Positions 1-10,791 are shown, counted from the stretch's first letter. The stretch is 64,000 bases of DNA from Thereva unica (GCA_949987705.1 OX465281.1:79946543-80010542), one strand, 5' to 3'. Notes: a model not told the origin generated them from the letters alone. Made by a program: numbers and translations.

Positions 1-1799
1 TATGTGTTCTCCACATATAATATAAATTATTGCTTTTACTTTGCCAAATATTTGCACTAAACGTTAATATTTTGCTTGCTGTTGTTGTATATTTAAGAAA
101 CTTTAAAGCTTTATTCGTTTGTGTTTATAATCGAATAGGAAGAAGAGATAAAAATGTGCACGAACCGAAGCAAGTGTATGCTTAATATGGGGCCACGTCT
201 TGCATACTACGGCTTGAAAAGTCCATTCAAATGAAAAATGGGCAACTTTGTTATGTATTAAGAAGCCATTAACAGTCCTTACAAATAAAATTAACTCAGG
301 TTACTTCGTGCCCTTAACTGGTTCACCGTAATTACGAAATCGCGCCTTTTCACAATGCTAAAACAGAAATCACAGTTTCGTTTCCATATGTCATATCTGC
401 AATGAAATAATGCAACAATTTTGCACTTTTATAAAAAGTCAGTACGATCTGCTTCCTGCTGCTTCTGTGCTTCTTTTGATCAACAGATGGCTCTCCTTTT
501 GAGTTTCATCGTAACGACGCAAAATTTTGCCTAGTTGGATTTCATAGTTACGGTACCCATATTCGTCATTACGACGACAATGTGACGAGGCTAGAACACT
601 GTTCTAAATTTGTGTTAACGTTTGCAAAATGGAGATACACATCTCAAGAGTGGGTTCCAAATTTCTTAAAATTCAAATTTTCCCACTCCGAAATTTATTC
701 AAAAATGCTGAAAACAATATTCCTTGAAGATGAAAGAAACGCTTTTTGAATAATATGCACATATGTAAGTACGTACATGTGCAGAATTGTAAAATACATA
801 AATTGAATTTTTTAATGTTAAAGTCTAAGCCCATGTGTTACCCTTTATACTACCAGACCGTTTGTCCTTCACGTCATTGTACAGAATCTCCATATTATAT
901 AAATATATTTGCTAAATTTGCACAATTATTTAATAATATTTAATAATAAATATTTTTTAATAAAATCAACAAGATAAAAGAATATTGGATGGCATTGTAG
1001 AAATCGACGACGGGCCAAGTATTTAATGGCAATTTATAACTGTTGAATTATTGATAGTTGTAAACACAGTCTGAATCACATTTATTGTTATCACTACATA
1101 CAAGCCAACGATTGTGACATTTTTACTCCTATTGGTTGAATTTTCAATTACCTACCTTATTACAATCCTCTTCACCTTGATTGTTCAGTTGTTTTAAGTA
1201 ACGCAACCTTTTTAGTTGATAATAATTTATTACCTTTTACAAATAATTAAAAAAAATTCCAGAACACTGAATTATCATGCACTGATTTCTTTAATGCCAC
1301 ATCGCATAGTTAATGTGTTTAATCGCATTAAAAGGATTAAGAACCACACATGCAACGAGGGGAACAGAGGGCAACGACAAATGTATAATTTAATCCATAC
1401 ATGCCTTCATTTGATACTAATGCCTAAGTATTGGGTAATGAAATGAAATTAAAAACGCAAAATTCTCACTTTGTTTTTATTTCTAAAACAACTTTAAAAA
1501 GAAAATAATCAACAATAATTATTTGTATATTTATGAAAAAAATAGTTTACTAAACAATATAAAATAATTGGGCATGACGAACAGGATTTTGATTATTTTT
1601 CTCTGACTATATTGCTAGGCATTAAATTCTGAAGGAAAATGAGATGTGACGAAGCGCAACGCAACTTAATATACGAACATGAGTATTTCTATGGCACCGA
1701 CCTAAATGGACAAGAAACTTAACGATGGATCGTCAAATTCTAAAATTTTACGTTTACGTTTTATAACTTAATAATCGAAAAACAAGTAAGCTTGCGTAA
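1..1799. other. AT-rich sequence, no recognisable gene
   Basis: No coding region, RNA gene or complete repeat could be recognised. Open frames are short and lack any familiar motif. One 24-bp string at 285-308 recurs exactly at 3,305-3,328, next to the 5' edge of a LINE fragment, so at least part of this stretch is probably repeat-derived. Confidence 0.6.
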
Positions 1800-1950
1800 G
1801 CTTTGTACCTTTTAACCCTTAACCTATACCCCCACCTCTCCCCCGTACTAAGCTTACTGCTAGACATTGCACCATGACGTGACAAATGACATGACGGACT
1901 AGTAGTACAAAGGGTGACTCCTGAGCTTAGCACTGTCACATAAAAAAAAA
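1800..1950 (+). mobile_element. LINE-A 3' end, 5'-truncated copy
   Basis: A short plus-strand copy of the 3' end of a non-LTR retrotransposon family, here called LINE-A. It shares the CCTTTTAACCCTTAACCTAT-type stretch, the string GCTTACTGCTAGACATTGCACC and the terminal TCACATAAAAAAAA tail with the copies at 3,329-3,854 (plus) and 46,849-47,397 (minus). Only the 3' untranslated region and poly(A) remain, the usual result of incomplete target-primed reverse transcription. No TSD was resolved. Confidence 0.8.
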
Positions 1951-2280
1951 GCTGCCTCAATGAGCTTCGAGTAATTTTTTAATTACAACTAAATTGTAAG
2001 TTGATGTAGGATAGCTCAAATTCGTTCAGTTTTCGAAAGGTTTCACACTTTTGTTGAAGCTTTAACCTTGAACCATAAAACATGATATACCCTACATGTG
2101 ACAAGGGTAAAATGGATTCCCTAAATGCATTTGTATTTAAAGATTTTTTGTTTTATTTAAGTCCTCAAATCCTTTTCCACATAAACCCAAATTTGTTCGT
2201 GCGTTTTGTTCGTTTTCTTTACGCTCGTGTATAAACATCCAACTATCTGCCAACCTAAATGGACGCATCTAATACCATGT
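1951..2280. other. Unidentified intergenic sequence
   Basis: No gene or repeat was recognised in this stretch. It separates the LINE-A tail from a MITE-like inverted repeat. Confidence 0.5.
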
Positions 2281-2821
2281 TTGCACTGAGCCGAAATTAT
2301 GATTTCGGCTATTTAGGTGATTTCGACCAAAATCACGTTCAAAATCATGAGTTTTCCCATGTATTCCTGTGATTTAAAAATTATTTCAAACTTCGTAATT
2401 TTAGCAAAATTACGAAAATAAAATAAATGGTTAAAAAAATTTTTAAAAAAAATTCTTCTCATTAACTAAAAAATGTACTGAAAAGTAAAAAATAAAAAAT
2501 ATTTTAAAGAAAGCGTGAAATTTCAATTTTAATGAAAAAGTTAATTAAAAGAATGGCGCATTTTTCATCATAACACAGATTTGATTTTGAATATGAAATT
2601 CACATTTTAACATTCTTCATAATATAAAAACCCAAGATATATGAAAGAAAGAAGCTATGGGTTTTGCTATGAGAGGAATTGCTAGTGAAATTTGGGCAAA
2701 AAAGAACGAAGACGTAGTGCTAGAAAAAACTGTCAAATTAAATCATTTTCATTCCGTGCGAACAGTTCTACATAATTTAAAAATAATTTTCCAAAATAAC
2801 CCAATTTCGGCTCAGTGCGAA
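2281..2821. mobile_element. MITE-like element with ~18-bp TIRs
   Basis: The sequence GCACTGAGCCGAAATT near the left end is repeated in inverse orientation at the right end (AATTTCGGCTCAGTGC). The interior is AT-rich and non-coding. This is the shape of a short non-autonomous DNA transposon of about 540 bp. No convincing TSD was found, so the superfamily is not assigned. Confidence 0.6.
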
Positions 2822-3328
2822 TATACTATAACTTAACAAATGATCGTTAAATTCTGAAATGTCAGCTAGGGCGTGTGCGAATACTGGCTAAGTTGCGGCT
2901 AAACTAGATTATTATTGGAGAGGACGGTATTGCAGTGCGATTTAGTCTTTTAAAGTCTGAAATATCGAAGATCGACTTACGTATTTAAGGAACATACATG
3001 TACGTATCTATCATACCACTGTCACTGTAACCCTTGACGTACAATTTTCCAAAATAATCGGAGTATGTATGTGTATGGCTTAAATTTGGGTCTGATTACA
3101 ATAAATGCATATATGATTTTAAAATTGCAAGTCCGTCAACTACTGTGCTGCATTACTTTCAAAATTTTCTTTATAGTACGATTTATCAATTGAGTTAAAA
3201 TATAATGGTTCTTACGTCCTATTTCCTGCTTCATTCATATTTTTTTAGATTATAACACAAGATACGAGCAAATGAAGAAAGAAAAATACAATAATAAAGA
3301 ACATATAAAATTAACTCAGGTTACTTCG
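2822..3328. repeat. Unidentified sequence with dispersed-repeat pieces
   Basis: Mostly unrecognised. The segment at about 3,250-3,304 (AGCAAATGAAGAAAGAAAAA) closely matches 28,440-28,500, inside the 5' non-coding part of the hAT element at 27,125. The segment 3,305-3,328 exactly repeats 285-308. These are small pieces of interspersed repeats whose full elements are not visible here. Confidence 0.5.
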
Positions 3329-3854
3329 GCCACAATTTAAAGGCCTACATTCGTCCCCGCCTCGGATACAGCTCGTGTATTTGGGAACCGAGAGCCACCT
3401 TAGCCTGGCTGGACAAGGTGTAAAATCTCTAACTTATTGGCGATAGCGCCATTTGCTCTTCAATTGACTCATTAAGCCACCGTAGGAATGTAGCAGCTCT
3501 GGCAAAATTTTACCGTTTATACCACTGACGACTGACTTGCCCCCTCGGCTCACCCTTATAGTCTACAGCCCTTATCTTCATGCACACTCCGATTTAGAAA
3601 TTCGTTTATTAATAAGAAAAACGCGACTGTGGAACAACTTACCTCAGTCAGTATTTCCGAACTCATACAACACCCAAGGTTCACCACCATCACCTGCAAC
3701 ATCCACCCGACTCCCCCAAATCTGTCCTATCTTTCTCGCTATCCTTCGAGCTAAGCTTACTACTAGACATTGCACCATGACATGTACGACATGATGGACT
3801 AATAGTACAAGGGAAGGGATGACACCTCAGCTTAGACTATCACATAAAAAAAAA
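3329..3854 (+). mobile_element. LINE-A 3' end, 5'-truncated copy with RT C-terminus
   Basis: A plus-strand 3' fragment of LINE-A. Translation in broken frames gives the RT C-terminal region, including a YxRPRLxYxSxIW-like stretch, a WLDKV segment and RLWNNLPQSVFPNSYN. The same motifs are read from the minus-strand copy at 46,913-47,389. It ends in a 3' UTR and the tail ATCACATAAAAAAAA. The frame is interrupted several times, so the copy is dead. The wording of the C-terminus is CR1/Jockey-group-like, but the clade is uncertain. Confidence 0.8.
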
Positions 3855-4164
3855 TATTGGCAGTTATAGGGACTGCCGATAGAAGTAAAAACTTAGAACT
3901 TAGATGTTGAAATTCGATTCTTTTGAAGTAATACAAAATTCTATATTTCTTGAAAGGACTAAATCCTTTTGATTGCAGTATTTTCATTAGGACATTAACC
4001 AACTTATTGAAATATGTATGTAGCACAAGTAACTGGGTCTTCATTAATAAGTGTACTTTTTTCTATAAAATTTAATGCTGCTGCATCTTCAACCGATATC
4101 TCAGAATTATTTTTTAAATTATGTAATAATTGTAGCAATTTTGACCACCCTATTTCATTAGCAC
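3855..4164. other. Sequence downstream of the endonuclease remnant
   Basis: No feature was recognised. If the neighbouring minus-strand endonuclease belongs to a Helentron, the 3' terminus of that element could lie here, but I saw no clear terminal hairpin. Confidence 0.4.
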
Positions 4165-4980
4165 TTATTGTAAAAAAGATACAATCGGGTTATGGTAACT
4201 AAAGTAAGAAATGAAAATGTTTGATTCAAATTTATCTAAGTATCGCGTAAAAACCGCATCGATCGTCGTTTTATATTTGGTAGTACTAAGTTTCCGATCA
4301 TTGGACATATTTAAATTAAGTGTTGCATTTAAAAATTCAATTAATGGTAAATTTTTATCATCTGCAAAGTTACTATTGAAGTCTCCACTTAAAATCATCG
4401 GTACATTATCATATTTTTCGCCGAATCTTTTTTCGAGAATTTCAGAACCTTCTTTTGTATAAATCATCAAATTTTCGAATAAAAATTGTTGTATCTGTCT
4501 CATAGATTTTCCAGGCGAAATATAAACGGCAACCATTAATATCTCGGAACTGCAACGAGCAACGCATATTTCGCCTATATCAGAAACATTAACACCAATG
4601 CTTCTAGTGAATTTAGTATGTATACATGTATACATGTCCATATATGAAGTAATGAAGTGTGACGTATCTTGAGTATTGTGATAAATAGCTACTCCTGCTG
4701 CTGGAACTTCGGGTCTTTTATAACTAACAACAAAGTTGAAATTCGGAACATCAAGTGGTTCTTCGTTTTTCATACGAGTTTCTGACAAAAGCAGAACATT
4801 TGACTTTTTTATGATAGCATCATTTTTTAGATCAGCTGCATGCGCATGCAAACTTTGTCAATTGAATGAAAATATCGATAATCCTTTCTTGTTGGAGATG
4901 CCAAACAAATTTGGAAAACAGATATTTAACACATCAGTCAAAATGACTGGTTTTATATTTTCATTTTCGATACTTAATTG
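4165..4980 (-). pseudogene. Apurinic-type endonuclease domain of a Helentron/Helitron-like element, decayed
   Basis: The 228-residue frame at 4,165-4,851 is an endonuclease/exonuclease/phosphatase-fold domain. In order it shows LLLSETRM (the metal-binding Glu), a VVSYKRPE segment, GDFNSNFADD (catalytic Asp/Asn), TTIDAVFTRY and a terminal SYHNPIVSFL. In the family the last motif is usually S-D-H-x-P; here the Asp before the His is Tyr. The frame continues upstream past a TGA near 4,860 into LSIFSFN, the usual start of the domain, so the gene is interrupted by a nonsense codon. In insects this wording is typical of the endonuclease fused behind Pif1 helicase in Helentrons. No Rep or helicase part is visible nearby, so this is a fragment. 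A LINE endonuclease is the alternative. Confidence 0.7.
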
Positions 4981-5606
4981 AATAATAGTAGGCGGTCAGA
5001 TTTATTTTTTTATTCAAAATCAAAAAGTTTTTGATTATAATCGATTGAGCGCGTGCGCCAGTCATGAGCATGTCGGTGACGCGAACCCATAGCATTTTCC
5101 CCTATCAAAAAGTGCCCAACGCGGCTAAAGAAGTTTTCACTTCAAAAAATATAGACAAAAGTACGCGAGGTTTCACTTCTGCCTTGTGTTCTTTAATACA
5201 CAATCACTTTTTTGAGGTTATGTACGCAGATAAAAATTTCATATTATAACCGCTGATAGCCAATATAATAGCGAACAGCCTCTATTTTTTTTCGGACCTA
5301 CACATCCCGAGATATACGCATTTATACCAAAATGGTAATTTTTTCTCAAAATGGCCGATTAGTAGCTAGAGGTAGAAAGTGTCCATTTCGTATAGTATTC
5401 GATGTAACTAAGGTCTTCCAAAAAAAATTTGAGACTGGAAACAATTCCTTATGTTTTGTTTATCTGACTCCACTAAATGGGTTACGCGATACATTGATGT
5501 AAAAATCAGGTCTTACCAAAAATTGTGGGCTACGAGGTATTGGTACTTCACCGTTCATAAGTCGAAATTACTATCTCAGTAGAGAGTAGTCAAAAGGAAG
5601 GAGTAG
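4981..5606. repeat. Dispersed repeat copy (about 5,168-5,476)
   Basis: The segment at about 5,214-5,476 is clearly homologous to 51,546-51,828. Shared landmarks include GCAGATAAAAATTTCAT, CGAACAGCCT and TTCGTATAG.ATTCGATGTAACTAA. A 5' piece, TTCTGCCTTGTGTTCTTTAA at about 5,177, recurs near 28,545 inside the hAT at 27,125. No coding capacity was seen. The family is unnamed; both copies diverge by substitutions and small indels. Confidence 0.7.
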
Positions 5607-6597
5607 TCATGGAAGTAAGCTGGCGACATATGCAAGCGTACATGCATTGCATTCAGAGGTTCATAAAATTGCATGGTTTTTTTCCGTCCCGGCTTTCACA
5701 CAAAGCCCGAAAATCTAAGTAACGAGTGCATGCAAGGTGCATGTGTTTGTTGTGCATACTTGTGTGTGCTATTTCGAATGCGTCATTACAGAAAAAGTTA
5801 AAAGTAGTCCGACCTTTGCGTGGCATGCATTCCATTCATGGAACATTCCGTCAGGTTGCATTTGAATACACACACTTCTATATTATTTATCAACGAATTG
5901 AACGCATGTACGCTTGGATATGTCACCAGCTGTATGCATGCTCCGCTCCCGCTACATTCATGATCATTAATAATTGCATCCGCATCGGCATAGACTATTC
6001 CAAACCCAGGTATTGTTTTACCAAGCAGTCCGCCAACCACATACAATGAAGCTTTACCTACGCGAGCCGCTTTACCTACGCGAATGAGAGCCAGTCTACT
6101 TGAGTATGGCATTGGCACCATTTATGGCCACCTAGCCAATTACCTGATTACGTCGTCCCATACAATCTTTCAGGGAGCCAATTAATTTTAAAGGGAGCAA
6201 AAAGATATGCAATCAACCTTTTTTCAAATTCTTCTTTCTAGGCGTAGTTGAAAATAATTTATTTTGGCTGATTAAACCGAATTCGAAGCATAAAGTTGAA
6301 AAAACATTTTTTACAAGCCTTTATATTTTCAGTCGATGTAGGGATAGTTTCAGCCCTTTACTATTATCCCTTATCATAAAATTTGCTTTGTTATAAATCA
6401 ACCACTTTTGAATATAAATGTTGCAAAAAATGTATTTTATTAGATTGTTTTTGATTATAATTAAAATTATCGCGAAAACACTTAAAAAGGGGAATTTTTA
6501 AGCATATTTAAAGGTGACATCCATATTTTAAGACTGTGGGACCCTGATTTTCGTAATCAGCGACCCAAAAAACATATCAGGAACGATTTGCACAACA
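5607..6597 (+). repeat. Left long inverted arm (991 bp)
   Basis: Pairs base for base with 9,801-10,791. It contains a 15-16 bp direct duplication (CGCGTAGGTAAAGC-type, read on the minus strand) near 6,055-6,085. It also holds two related internal units, near the outer edge (about 5,616-5,660) and at about 5,900-5,935, that share CATAT.CAAGCGTACATGC. A diverged relative of this unit occurs at about 52,418-52,455. The open frames within the arm are mirrored exactly in the other arm and match no known protein, so they are not annotated as genes. Confidence 0.85.
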
Positions 6598-7721
6598 TTC
6601 AACCTGGTTTCAATAACACGAAAACGTTAGAAGATTGTTTCATATTGGGATGTAAAAATGAAACAAGCTGTGCTGTACTTCGAGAAGAGAGTTACTACGG
6701 AAATGAAGAACCAGCAAAGTATATTTCTGTTTGTATGGGCCGGGGTTTATTTTCCCCGGAAATTTTTTTAGTTTTTTTGCCCTCGATAAACCAATGAATC
6801 AGTTAGCCAAAAAGGTGAAGTTGAATTTAGACTACTGTTGTGAACTTGGGCTTGAGATTTCTAAGAATCGCAATGCTTTAGCTCTCTCGGAGTAACGGAA
6901 AAGAATCCTTTTTTTTTACTATAATAACCAAAAAATTATGATGTTCTGTATTTGTTTAAATCTGTTCCTTTATTGGTAAAAGATATTCTGTGAAGATGGA
7001 ACAGTAAGTTGGAACTGAGAGCTCTATTATTTAGAAAAAAATGGTTCTACTAAAATGGTGTCGAAGTTTACTTCAAAACATGTACGGCCAAATACTTGGG
7101 GAAAATGAAGGTTTCTTATGCTCTTCCAGTTTTAAGTAACATAGTTTGTGCTACTCTTAAATGCCTTTGGTATTAAATTCGCTTGGCCTTATTACTATTA
7201 GCCCAGTTACTATTTCTACTTCCGATTTATTTTCAAAATTCCATAACTTTTTCGATTGTCTTAATAGTAAAGAACCTTTTACCTTTGAATTAGTATAAGT
7301 GTGGACTAACTCAAACAAATACTCCAGGGAGTATCTTTTAACTGATGAAATATTAAATTATTTTCCGAATAAACATTTCATCTTGAAATCGAAATTAAAC
7401 CAAGACCCAATTGAAAACCTATTTTCCTTAGTACGATCAGGAGGAGGCTTCAGCAGCAACCCATCTTTATGTAATTAGATTATTTGATCCTCGTTCTTCT
7501 TCGAAAATTTTGTTTATGGCATTCACATCAATTTAAAGATTTAAAGATATGAGCTCATTTAAAAACTATTCCAAACAAAATATTATCTAATCTTAAAATA
7601 AAAGCACAACAAACTCTTAGGAGTAATAGTGTGACCAGCAGATTGGATGATTGCTTTTAAAAAACGTTACCTTATGTCGGATTTACTAAAGGAAGACTAA
7701 ATGCCTGACAGGGATGTAACG
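6598..7721 (+). pseudogene. P-element/THAP9-like transposase remnant
   Basis: Broken plus-strand frames give several blocks in the right order for a P-superfamily transposase. A short frame at 6,794-6,895 includes LDYCCELGLEISKNRNAL. A block near 7,040-7,160 reads HVRPNTWGKMKVSYALPVLS, the counterpart of the family's 'MKVxLAxQVLS' region. A block near 7,225-7,305 includes FHNFFDCLNSKEP, like the family's FFDCLNxxx. A block near 7,375-7,480 reads NQDPIENLFSLVRSGGGFSS, like the C-terminal SQDHxExxFxxIRxRGGxNNNP motif. Stops and frameshifts separate them, so the gene is dead. The N-terminal THAP zinc finger was not found. The open frame at 6,588-6,797 could be part of it, but shows no motif I recognise. 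Confidence 0.7.
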
Positions 7722-7982
7722 CTAAAAATTTTTGTGGATTAGGCTTACTGGGGAAACCACATTAAAAAACGCACCCAATACTCCGGTGATATGAATGCCA
7801 GTCTCATCTACTGCTACTTTGTGTGTGATTTCAAGACTTGATGGTAGTTTGGATGAAACGTTATTAATGATGGTGAGTAGTTTGCTGGGAGATATGAACT
7901 CTAGTAATGCTCCTTTTCCCAAAAATGCCTCAGTAAACCGAGTATACTGGAGTTCCAGTTCATCTATAAGACTGGTTGCCAA
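7722..7982 (-). pseudogene. Possible envelope/fusion-protein-like fragment of an insect retroelement
   Basis: An 86-residue minus-strand frame resembles the helical region found downstream of the cleavage site in insect retroelement and baculovirus F-type envelope proteins. It has an LIDELELQYTRF segment followed by AFLGKGALLEFISPSKLL and an NNVSSKLPSSL stretch. The reading frame appears to resume beyond the pogo-like insertion at about 9,165-9,218, so the insertion probably split it. There is no signal peptide, cleavage site or membrane anchor in the visible part. The call rests on wording alone and is tentative; a piece of the surrounding transposon is the alternative. Confidence 0.35.
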
Positions 7983-8019
7983 TTGGTATGCAGTTATTAT
8001 GTGAATAGCTCCTTTATTA

Positions 8020-9162
8020 GGGTAAACTTGCTTAAATCGTACCCCTTAAGAGAAAATTGCTATTATAGTAATAATACAAGCAAACAAATAATAACATTGC
8101 TGTAAAACAAAACTTTGTTTATTCCCCTAAAATAATTTTTAACACAAAATAACAAAAATAATCATCTTCTTGAGAAAAAATAACAAAATAAAATAAATTC
8201 AAAAGTACGATTTAAGATTATATTGTCTTAAATCGTACCTGAATATTCCTTAATCGTACTTTACGATACCGTTTTGCAATTGTCACAACAATAATAGTAA
8301 GTGGTACTATCTGCGCCTGCGCAAAGCACATGTACCCATTTGGAGCATTCATTGCACTGTATCATGTCCTCTGACCGATCTTCATTACATAAAAGCCATA
8401 GCCATGTTTCAGTCTCTTTAGGCTGTTTTTTTATTTTTCCTGAAACGCTCTTATTTTCCTTGTTCTTCCTTCCAAGTTTTTTAGCCTTACTCTCTGGCAA
8501 TTTATTTTTTGGAACTTCTATCTTTTTTTCTAATTCGTTTTTGTATGGACTTCCCGTTAATACACATGCTGATGTTGTCGTAGTGGTTTTAGAACTAGCA
8601 ATTTTTCTCATCGGTGAAATTGATTGTAATGCTGATCTAATTTTACTGGAAATAACCATTTTACCATTTTACCATTATACCATTTTACTCGAAATAAAGA
8701 ATATACTATAAAATTGTATCACCACTTAATCAAAATTCCCATTTATCTTTAATCGTACCGGTACGAATTAGAACAATGCTATGAGTACGAATTAGGCAAA
8801 CATAACACTAAAATTGTAAATCGTCCGCGTAAATAAATGACGCAGGCGAGAATAACAAAGTTGACACAAAAAAGGCAGAAATTAATATGTATTTGCACTA
8901 TGCTGCGGGCCAAAACGAATACCAAATAGTTATGGAACTATGAGCTTATGAAATGTGATAAAAAAATACTGAAATTGTCAATAAAAACTTACTTTTTGTA
9001 TAATTTTGTAAGGAGCAGCCTCACAGTGTTCTGCTTCTTTTTGTGCAAGATGGCGGACTAAAGTTTACGTTTTGTGCTGCTTGAAGCGCTGTGGAATCCT
9101 TAGGGTGGGAGAAACGCATCAGGTAAGTTTTAGGAACAGGTACGATTTAAGCAAGTTTACCC
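8020..9162 (-). mobile_element. Pogo/Tigger-like DNA transposon, internally deleted, with TA target duplication
   Basis: Terminal inverted repeats begin GGGTAAACTTGCTTAAATCG at both ends and are flanked by TA on each side (8,018-8,019 and 9,163-9,164). TA duplication fits the Tc1/mariner/pogo superfamily. Short copies of (T)TAATCGTACC occur inside both ends (near 8,228, 8,250, 8,748 and 8,783). They could be transposase-binding repeats. The only coding remnant is the PHD-finger ORF, the expected C-terminal exon; the catalytic DDE region is absent. Removing the element leaves a continuous flanking frame, which confirms the boundaries. Confidence 0.75.
8261..8659 (-). CDS. PHD-finger C-terminal fragment of a pogo-like transposase
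   Basis: A 132-residue frame. Residues ~1-85 are basic and low-complexity (KKxGRKNKENK-type). Residues ~87-130 form a PHD-type zinc finger, with Cys-x2-Cys before a Met-Ile-Gln-Cys-Asn-Glu-Cys stretch, then Trp-Val-His-x2-Cys and a final Cys-Cys-x2-Cys. A C-terminal PHD or PHD-like finger is found in several insect DDE transposases of the pogo/jerky group, where it may read chromatin or mediate protein contacts. The first Cys pair reads LWLLCNED, so one family-typical Cys is replaced by Trp or Leu. The frame sits inside TIRs flanked by TA and has no DDE domain, so it is probably the last part of an internally deleted transposase rather than an independent gene. Confidence 0.65.
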   Translation of the reverse strand: MVISSKIRSALQSISPMRKIASSKTTTTTSACVLTGSPYKNELEKKIEVPKNKLPESKAKKLGRKNKENKSVSGKIKKQPKETETWLWLLCNEDRSEDMIQCNECSKWVHVLCAGADSTTYYYCCDNCKTVS

Positions 9163-9218
9163 TATTATCCACAGAAGAGAACCAACTTGGCACCTTATTT
9201 ATTTCTTCTAACGCCATA

Positions 9219-9800
9219 TTTCGTTTTTGAAGTAAAACTTCTTTAGGGACGTTTGCTTAAAAAAATTTACATGAGAGTGAATCAATTTCATTCGCGTAAC
9301 GCTCTCACACATGAAAAATCGTCAGAACTTTCGTATAACGATGGGAAAAGGGGCGGACGGGGTACAAGAGACGATGACACTCGGGGCTGTGTGTGCAACA
9401 GTTAAAATACACTCTGCCTTACTGCATAGATTTTCTGGTATGTTAGCTACGTTGTCGCCCAGACTTTGCTTTATCCCATTATAGGAATACAAATTCACCA
9501 TTCTGTGGAGGTGAATTATTTCAGATTTTTATTGTGGTTTGGTCACTGGCAGGGCTTATACCGCGGACACTTTGGAGTTGACTGACATGTTGGAAGCGGC
9601 ATATACGAGAAGATATTTCGCCGGTGGCTTGGGTGCTTAGAATATTAAAAGGGAGTGGTGAATTAAATGTGTGAGGTGCTGTTGTTTAAAATTGGCACCC
9701 ACTTCCCCTTTGGTGAGATGTGCTGGACCTTTCCCCTTTTTAAATTACAATTTTTTTAACTTGCACATATCGACGAATCGTTTATGTCAAAACATTACAC
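9219..9800. other. Interior of the long-armed element, unidentified
   Basis: Non-coding sequence between the split envelope-like frame and the right arm. No motif was recognised in it. Confidence 0.4.
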
Positions 9801-10791
9801 TGTTGTGAAAATCGTTCCTGATATGTTTTTTGGGTCGCTGATTACGAAAATCAGGGTCCCACAGTCTTAAAATATGGATGTCACCTTTAAATATGCTTAA
9901 AAATTCCCCTTTTTAAGTGTTTTCGCGATAATTTTAATTATAATCAAAAACAATCTAATAAAATACATTTTTTGCAACATTTATATTCAAAAGTGGTTGA
10001 TTTATAACAAAACAAATTTTATGATAAGGGATATTAGTAAAGGGCTGAAACTATCCCTACATCGACTGAAAATATAAAGGCTTGTAAAAAATGTTTTTTC
10101 AACTTTATGGTTCGAATTCGGTTTAATCAGCCAAAATAAATTGTTTTCAACTACGCCTAGAAAGAAGAATTTGAAAAAAGGTTGATTGCATATCTTTTTG
10201 CTCCCTTTAAAATTAATTGGCTCCCTAAAAGATTGTATGGGACGACGTAATCAGGTAATTGGCTAGGTGGCCATAAATGGTGCCAATACCATACTCAAGT
10301 AGACTGGCTCTCATTCGCGTAGGTAAAGCGGCTCGCGTAGGTAAAGCTTCATTGTATGTGGTTGGCGGACTGCTTGGTAAAACAATACCTGGGTTTGGAA
10401 TAGTCTATGCCGATGCGGATGCAATTATTAATGATCATGAATGTAGCGGGAGCGGAGCATGCATACAGCTGGTGACATATCCAAGCGTACATGCGTTCAA
10501 TTCGTTGATAAATAATATAGAAGTGTGTGTATTCAAATGCAACCTGACGGAATGTTCCATGAATGGAATGCATGCCACGCAAAGGTCGGACTACTTTTAA
10601 CTTTTTCTGTAATGACGCATTCGAAATAGCACACACAAGTATGCACAACAAACACATGCACCTTGCATGCACTCGTTACTTAGATTTTCGGGCTCTGTGT
10701 GAAAGCCGGGACGGAAAAAAACCATGCAATTTTATGAACCTCTGAATGCAATGCATGTACGCTTGCATATGTCGCCAGCTTACTTCCATGA
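9801..10791 (-). repeat. Right long inverted arm (991 bp)
   Basis: Inverted partner of 5,607-6,597 without net indels. The mirrored open frames are identical at most residues. Homology stops sharply at 10,791; the next bases (GGCGAATGTTTAG) have no counterpart outside the left arm. Confidence 0.85.

Larger units (their letters stand above)
5607..10791. mobile_element. Composite P-element-like transposon with ~991-bp inverted arms
   Basis: Two arms, 5,607-6,597 and 9,801-10,791, are inverted copies of each other. Paired positions sum to 16,398 throughout, so there is no net indel across 991 bp, and only scattered mismatches were seen. Between them lie plus-strand remnants of a P-element/THAP9-like transposase, a minus-strand envelope-like fragment and a nested pogo-like element. 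The simplest reading is a P-superfamily transposon with very long TIRs. However, I found no 8-bp TSD at the outer edges, so a segmental inverted duplication or a composite element remains possible. Confidence 0.6.

Noticed and set aside
5653..6121. Open frames of 60-107 codons in the long arms, conserved in both arms
   Set aside because: They occur on both strands of both arms simply because the arms are inverted copies. None has a recognisable domain, so conservation reflects DNA duplication, not coding.
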